From Ectopseudomonas composti (GTDB lineage: Bacteria; Pseudomonadota; Gammaproteobacteria; Pseudomonadales; Pseudomonadaceae): a stretch of DNA of 8,436 bases. Every line of letters starts with the position of its first letter. The first letter of the stretch is position 1. Below are positions 4,974 through 8,436 of the stretch, one piece after another. The DNA is taken from contig CAMPIF010000166.1 of NCBI GenBank assembly GCA_946886245.1, forward strand, positions 1 through 8,436, given 5' to 3'. The notes beneath the pieces were generated by a model, which saw nothing but the letters and a program-made list of their open reading frames with translations, was not told the origin of the DNA and ran no database searches. The translations under genes and the position numbers were made by a program.

Positions 4974-7529
4974 ATGAGTCGCCGGCGTTTCTGGCTGAGC
5001 ACCTGCGTAGCGATACTGGCGCTGCTGTCGCTACTGGCCTGCTATGTCGGCTACCGCGTGCAGCACCTGCTCGAGGAACAGCACATCGAGCTGGACTGGC
5101 AGCGACTGGGGCTGTCCTGGCGCGGCCTGCAGCTCCAGGGTGCAAGTTTGGTGCAGCGCCGTGACGGCGAGCTGCAGGTACAAAGCGGTCAGTTGCGACT
5201 CTACTGGCTGGCCCGTGAAGCACCTCGCTACCGCCTGGTTGCCCAGGATTTACGCCTGTCATGGCAACCCACCCTGGGAGAGTCCGAGAGTCCGAGCGAC
5301 AGCGATCTGACCAGCCTCCTGCAAACCCTGAGCAATGCCCTGCCATGGCTTCCACGGCACATCGAACTGCGCAACGCCCATGCGCAACTGCCCTGCAGCA
5401 GCGGCCGCTGCGCACTGCAGGGCGACCTCGACCTTGGGTTCACGGACGATACCGTGCAATTGCAGACGCTGCTGCTGCGCGGAGCACACAGGGCGCAGTT
5501 GCAAGCGCAACTGACCGGGCTGGGCAGCGAGCTGAACAGCCCGCGACAGCTGCAGATGAACCTGCATCTCGACGATCAGCCGCAGATCGCCCTGCACAGC
5601 GACTTGCAGGCTCGGGCCGGTGCCCTGCAATGGAGCGGCGAGCTTAAGATTACCGCGCTGCAGGACATGGCCTGGCTCGCCGAGTGGCTGGGCGAGTGGA
5701 CGCTGCTCGACGCTGCCGCTCTACCGGCAACGCCCCGCCAGGCCGGCATGAACGCTCAGTGGCAACTGCAGGTGCCGCAGAGCACCGCTACGCTCGGCAA
5801 ACTGCTGGCCACCTCCGGATGGCTGCGGGTCGACACGCAGATACCGCACCCCTGGCCGCTTCCCGGTGTCGGCCTGGTCAGCGGTGAACTGGCGCTCGAT
5901 CTACACAACACCCAGGGCTGGTGGCAGGCCCGCCGCTTGAACGGCCAGCTGCAGCTCGACACCCGTGATGCCCCCTGGCTGACGTCGCTGCCGAGTGGGC
6001 TGCGGCCGCAGCACTTGCAGCTGCACCTCTCACCACTGGGTGGCGATGCCGATGAAGCGCTGGCCCTGCAGTTGAACGTCAGCGGTCAAGGCCCGCTGGA
6101 ACTGCAGGCGGATGCCGAGTTTGCCCTGCACCAATCCCCCGACTGGGCACTCGACGTTCGACACCTGCAGCTCGAGGCTCGCAGCAAACGCCTGGACCTG
6201 GCTGACAGCCGTCTCGATGACTTGCGTCTGAGCGTTGGCCTCAAAGGCAACGTCACGCAGCAGCAGTTGCAGCTCAGCCTGGCCGACAGCTCGCGCCTCG
6301 ACGTCCAGCGCCTGCGCAGCGCCGAGCTGGACCTGCAGCAAGCCCAGGCGACGCTGGCCGGCCTCAGCCTGAGCGGCGACCCGAGCGCACCAGCCCTGTC
6401 CGGCCCGCTGGGCCTGCGCATCCAACGCCTGCACCATCCCCAATTGCAGGCCCAGGGCTGGCAATGGCAGGGACGCGTGCAGGCCGACAACGGCAGCCAG
6501 ACCCTCGACGGTGCATTACTGGCCGATTCGGGCCTGAGCATGGCGCTGCGCCTGAACCACACGGCCAATGCACTGAACGTCAACGCCACCCTGGACGAGT
6601 TGTTCCTGCGCGCCGGCAATCCACTGGCACAAACCCTGGCCGACTGGCCGCCGCTGCTGACGCTGGACAACGGCCGCGTTCAGGCCGAGGCCGACCTGCA
6701 ACGACCCAGCGGCAAGCCCTTGCAACTCAAGGCCAGCCTGACAGGCAAGGGCTTGGCCGGCATCTATGACCGCACCAGCTTGAGCGGCCTCGATGCCGAG
6801 TTGCGGCTGCAGCTGAGCGGTGACCGACTTCGCCTCGACCTGCCACGGTTGAGTGCCAAGCAGCTCGACCCCGGCATCGAGCTCGGCCCCTTGCAGCTGC
6901 AGGCCAGCTACCAGGCCAGCCTGCAACGGCCACTGGCGGGCAGCCTGACCCACCAGCGCGCCGAACTGGGCATTCTCGGCGGTAGCCTGAGCCTGGCACC
7001 GGCGACCTGGGCACTGGAGCAGCCCAGCCAGTTGCTGCCCCTGCAGCTCAGTGGCCTGGATCTGCAGGAGCTGTTTCGCGCCTATCCGGCCGAAGGGCTG
7101 GCCGGTAGCGGACTGATCGACGGCACCCTGCCACTGCGCCTGGATGGAGCCATCAGCATCGAAAAGGGCCTGATCGAAGCCCGGTCACCGGGTGGGCGAC
7201 TGAGTTTTCATTCACCACGCATCAGCGCCATGGGTCAGGCCAACCCCGGCATGAAGCTGGTCACTGACGCGCTGGAGGACTTTCACTACGATCAGCTCAG
7301 CAGTAGCGTCGACTATGATCCGTCCGGCAAACTGCTGCTGGGCATGCGCCTGCATGGACAGAACCCGGCCATCGAGAAAGGCCGGCCCATCCACTTCAAC
7401 ATCAATCTGGAAGAAGACATTCCGGCCTTGCTGGCCAGCCTGCAGTTGACCGACAAGGTAAGCGGCATCATCCAGCAACGGATTCAGCAATGGATGCGCC
7501 AGCGTGTCCCCCAAGAACCAAAGGAGTAG
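4974..7529 (+). CDS. ydbH: YdbH-family intermembrane phospholipid transport protein
   Basis: An 851-residue AsmA-like protein, close in length to E. coli YdbH (about 880). The N-terminus is basic (MSRRR) followed by a hydrophobic anchor (about residues 6-28), placing the remainder in the periplasm. The body is a long run of alternating Leu/Gln/Asp beta strands, as expected for a groove-forming bridge. The C-terminal part, from about DGAISIEKGLIEARSPGG through NPAIEKGRPIHFNINLEEDIPALL, matches the conserved YdbH domain (PF11739, historically misnamed dicarboxylate transport). In E. coli YdbH acts redundantly with TamB and YhdP in phospholipid delivery to the outer membrane. The ATG at 4974 has AAGGA six bases upstream; the in-frame ATG at 4932 has none. 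Its TAG (7527-7529) lies inside the leader of ynbE, so translation of the two is probably coupled. Confidence 0.93.
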   Translation: MSRRRFWLSTCVAILALLSLLACYVGYRVQHLLEEQHIELDWQRLGLSWRGLQLQGASLVQRRDGELQVQSGQLRLYWLAREAPRYRLVAQDLRLSWQPTLGESESPSDSDLTSLLQTLSNALPWLPRHIELRNAHAQLPCSSGRCALQGDLDLGFTDDTVQLQTLLLRGAHRAQLQAQLTGLGSELNSPRQLQMNLHLDDQPQIALHSDLQARAGALQWSGELKITALQDMAWLAEWLGEWTLLDAAALPATPRQAGMNAQWQLQVPQSTATLGKLLATSGWLRVDTQIPHPWPLPGVGLVSGELALDLHNTQGWWQARRLNGQLQLDTRDAPWLTSLPSGLRPQHLQLHLSPLGGDADEALALQLNVSGQGPLELQADAEFALHQSPDWALDVRHLQLEARSKRLDLADSRLDDLRLSVGLKGNVTQQQLQLSLADSSRLDVQRLRSAELDLQQAQATLAGLSLSGDPSAPALSGPLGLRIQRLHHPQLQAQGWQWQGRVQADNGSQTLDGALLADSGLSMALRLNHTANALNVNATLDELFLRAGNPLAQTLADWPPLLTLDNGRVQAEADLQRPSGKPLQLKASLTGKGLAGIYDRTSLSGLDAELRLQLSGDRLRLDLPRLSAKQLDPGIELGPLQLQASYQASLQRPLAGSLTHQRAELGILGGSLSLAPATWALEQPSQLLPLQLSGLDLQELFRAYPAEGLAGSGLIDGTLPLRLDGAISIEKGLIEARSPGGRLSFHSPRISAMGQANPGMKLVTDALEDFHYDQLSSSVDYDPSGKLLLGMRLHGQNPAIEKGRPIHFNINLEEDIPALLASLQLTDKVSGIIQQRIQQWMRQRVPQEPKE

Positions 7530-7533
7530 CGCC

Positions 7534-7725
7534 ATGCGCACGTACCGCCTCCTCGCAGTCCTGAGCCTGGGGCTGCTATGCCAGGCCTGTACCCCGACGG
7601 TACAACTGGCGATGCCGAACGAACCGATCAACATCAACCTGAACGTCAAGGTCGAGCACGAAATCTACATCAAGGTGGACAAGGCTCTGGACAATGTATT
7701 CAACGAAGACAGTGGTCTGTTCTGA
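7534..7725 (+). CDS. ynbE: YnbE-family outer-membrane lipoprotein, partner of YdbH
   Basis: A 63-residue lipoprotein matching E. coli YnbE in length, in CTPTVQLAMPNEPININLNVKVEHEI and in the acidic, aromatic end (EDSGLF). In E. coli YnbE multimers contact YdbH by beta-strand pairing to complete the bridge to the outer membrane. A signal peptide (MRTYRLLAVLSLGLLCQA) precedes the proposed lipidated Cys19. The lipobox is unusual: CQAC has Cys at -3, where Leu is usual, and an earlier Cys16 is a less likely site. The ATG at 7534 has AAGGAG seven bases upstream, overlapping the ydbH stop codon. Four bases separate the two genes. Confidence 0.92.
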   Translation: MRTYRLLAVLSLGLLCQACTPTVQLAMPNEPININLNVKVEHEIYIKVDKALDNVFNEDSGLF

Positions 7726-7766
7726 GACCGCCATGTCGGTATGAACAGGTTCTACGGAGAGAGACG

Positions 7767-8105
7767 ATGATTCGATACATTTCGACCCTGCTGCTGGCGC
7801 TGACCCTCAGCCTGCCGGCCTACGCACTGAACCTCAACCAGGCCATGAGCGCCCTCGGCGATGCCAAGGCCAGCGGCCAGTTGGGCGAGCAACCCAACGG
7901 CTACCTGGGCGTGGTCAAACCCGGCGGCCAGGCCGACGAAATCGCCCGCCTGATAAACCAGGCACGGCGCGCCGAGTATCAGAAGGTGGCGCAGGACAAT
8001 GGCATCAGCCTCAACGACGTGGAAGCCATCGCCGGCAAGAAGGCCATCGAGCGTACGCCCAAGGGGCAATTCATCCAGCTCAACGGCCAGTGGCTGCAGA
8101 AGTAG
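7767..8105 (+). CDS. ydbL: YdbL-family periplasmic protein (DUF1318)
   Basis: A 112-residue protein close to E. coli YdbL (about 108). It starts with a signal peptide, probably cleaved after LPAYA (residue 20). The mature part has the family pattern: GQLGEQPNGYLGVVKP, then INQARRAEYQKVAQDNGISLNDVEAIAGKKAIER, ending in GQFIQLNGQWLQK. In E. coli YdbL is proposed to act as a chaperone-like factor that keeps YnbE from multimerising uncontrolled. ATG at 7767 is preceded by GGAG seven bases upstream. The frame is open further upstream over ynbE (from 7578), but that part is a shadow of ynbE. It follows ynbE by 41 bp and is the last gene of the operon. Confidence 0.93.
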   Translation: MIRYISTLLLALTLSLPAYALNLNQAMSALGDAKASGQLGEQPNGYLGVVKPGGQADEIARLINQARRAEYQKVAQDNGISLNDVEAIAGKKAIERTPKGQFIQLNGQWLQK

Positions 8106-8150
8106 CAGCCATGCTCGAGCACCGGGAGCGCGCAGCGCCCTGTAGAAACG

Positions 8151-8179
8151 AAAGAACCCGCCTAGGCGGGTTCTTTTTT
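8151..8179. terminator. Bidirectional intrinsic terminator between ydbL and grxD
   Basis: Positions 8151-8176 form a perfect 26-bp palindrome with a GC-rich GAACCCGCC/GGCGGGTTC stem around CTAG. On the plus strand it runs into six T residues (8174-8179), ending the ydbH operon. Read on the minus strand it ends in TTTCGTTTC, a weaker U-rich tail, so it likely also ends grxD transcription. Confidence 0.9.
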
Positions 8180-8192
8180 GCGCGAACAGTAA

Positions 8193-8436
8193 TCAGGCGC
8201 CAGCTTTGCTCACGGCATCCTTGATCAGGGTCTGCAGCTCGCCCTTCTCGTACATCTCGGAGAGGATGTCGCTACCGCCGACCAGCTCACCGCCGACCCA
8301 CAGCTGCGGGAAGGTTGGCCAGTTGGCGTACTTCGGCAGGTTGGCGCGGATTTCCGGGTTCTGCAGGATGTCGACGTAGGCGAACTTCTCGCCGCAGCCC
8401 ATCACCACCTGGGCAGCACGGGCGGAGAAGCCACAC
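8193..8436 (-). CDS. grxD: Monothiol glutaredoxin GrxD (5' end outside window)
   Basis: The C-terminal 81 residues of a Grx4-type glutaredoxin. The monothiol active site CGFS is encoded at 8424-8435, at the very edge, so only the N-terminal part is missing. Further hallmarks are FAYVDILQNPEIRANLPKYANWPTFPQLWVGGELVGGSDI, including the WPT-[FI]-P-QL stretch with the cis-Pro before Gln that contacts glutathione, and the GG-x-D-I motif. CGFS glutaredoxins bind a [2Fe-2S] cluster with glutathione and pass it on in iron-sulfur cluster assembly. The frame is open to the window edge; a GTG at 8408 is an internal Val codon, not a start. It converges on ydbL and shares the terminator. Confidence 0.97.
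   Translation of the reverse strand, partial: CGFSARAAQVVMGCGEKFAYVDILQNPEIRANLPKYANWPTFPQLWVGGELVGGSDILSEMYEKGELQTLIKDAVSKAGA

Noticed and set aside
7578..7766. N-terminal extension of ydbL from an ATG at 7578
   Set aside because: It overlaps ynbE in another frame, has no family similarity, and would bury the ydbL signal peptide.

Overview
The window looks like a chromosomal stretch from a gamma-proteobacterium of the genus Pseudomonas, possibly of the mendocina/stutzeri type. The evidence is the GC-rich coding sequence, proteins that read like Pseudomonas versions of RmuC, GrxD, YdbH/YnbE/YdbL and a NahK/ErcS'-type hybrid kinase, and short GC-rich palindromes between genes. I see no tRNA, rRNA, CRISPR array or transposase. 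Species-level placement is inference.

Left part (1-3211). The C-terminal half of a hybrid sensor histidine kinase runs rightwards and ends at 1180. It converges on rmuC (1325-2800, minus). The gap holds a likely intrinsic terminator followed by a REP-like cluster of three short hairpins, two of them inside a 28-bp tandem duplication. Upstream of rmuC on the same strand is a small Sel1-like protein (2867-3211) with a CRDC motif.

Middle (3212-4973). A 344-bp non-coding stretch contains a perfect DnaA box with degenerate neighbours, and an AT-rich 10-bp inverted repeat lying over a plausible promoter for the Sel1-like gene. Next comes a type II toxin-antitoxin pair on the minus strand: an Xre/MbcA/ParS antitoxin (4470-4841), then a RES-domain toxin (3556-4308). 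A 141-bp palindromic, MITE-like element with perfect 15-bp inverted ends sits exactly between the antitoxin stop codon and the toxin ribosome binding site. Deleting it on paper restores an ordinary 20-nt antitoxin-toxin spacing and keeps the stop codon. An 18-bp near-palindrome upstream of the antitoxin is a candidate autoregulatory operator. It shares a 132-bp divergent intergenic region with the next operon.

Right part (4974-8436). The envelope operon ydbH-ynbE-ydbL runs rightwards. It encodes an AsmA-like protein spanning the envelope, its outer-membrane lipoprotein partner and a periplasmic accessory protein, implicated in phospholipid transport between the membranes. A perfect 26-bp bidirectional terminator separates it from the convergent 3' part of grxD, a CGFS monothiol glutaredoxin cut by the window edge.

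All protein families here are known. The most unusual architecture is the palindromic element at the toxin-antitoxin junction. The DnaA-box/AT-rich stretch and the operator-like palindromes are secondary leads.
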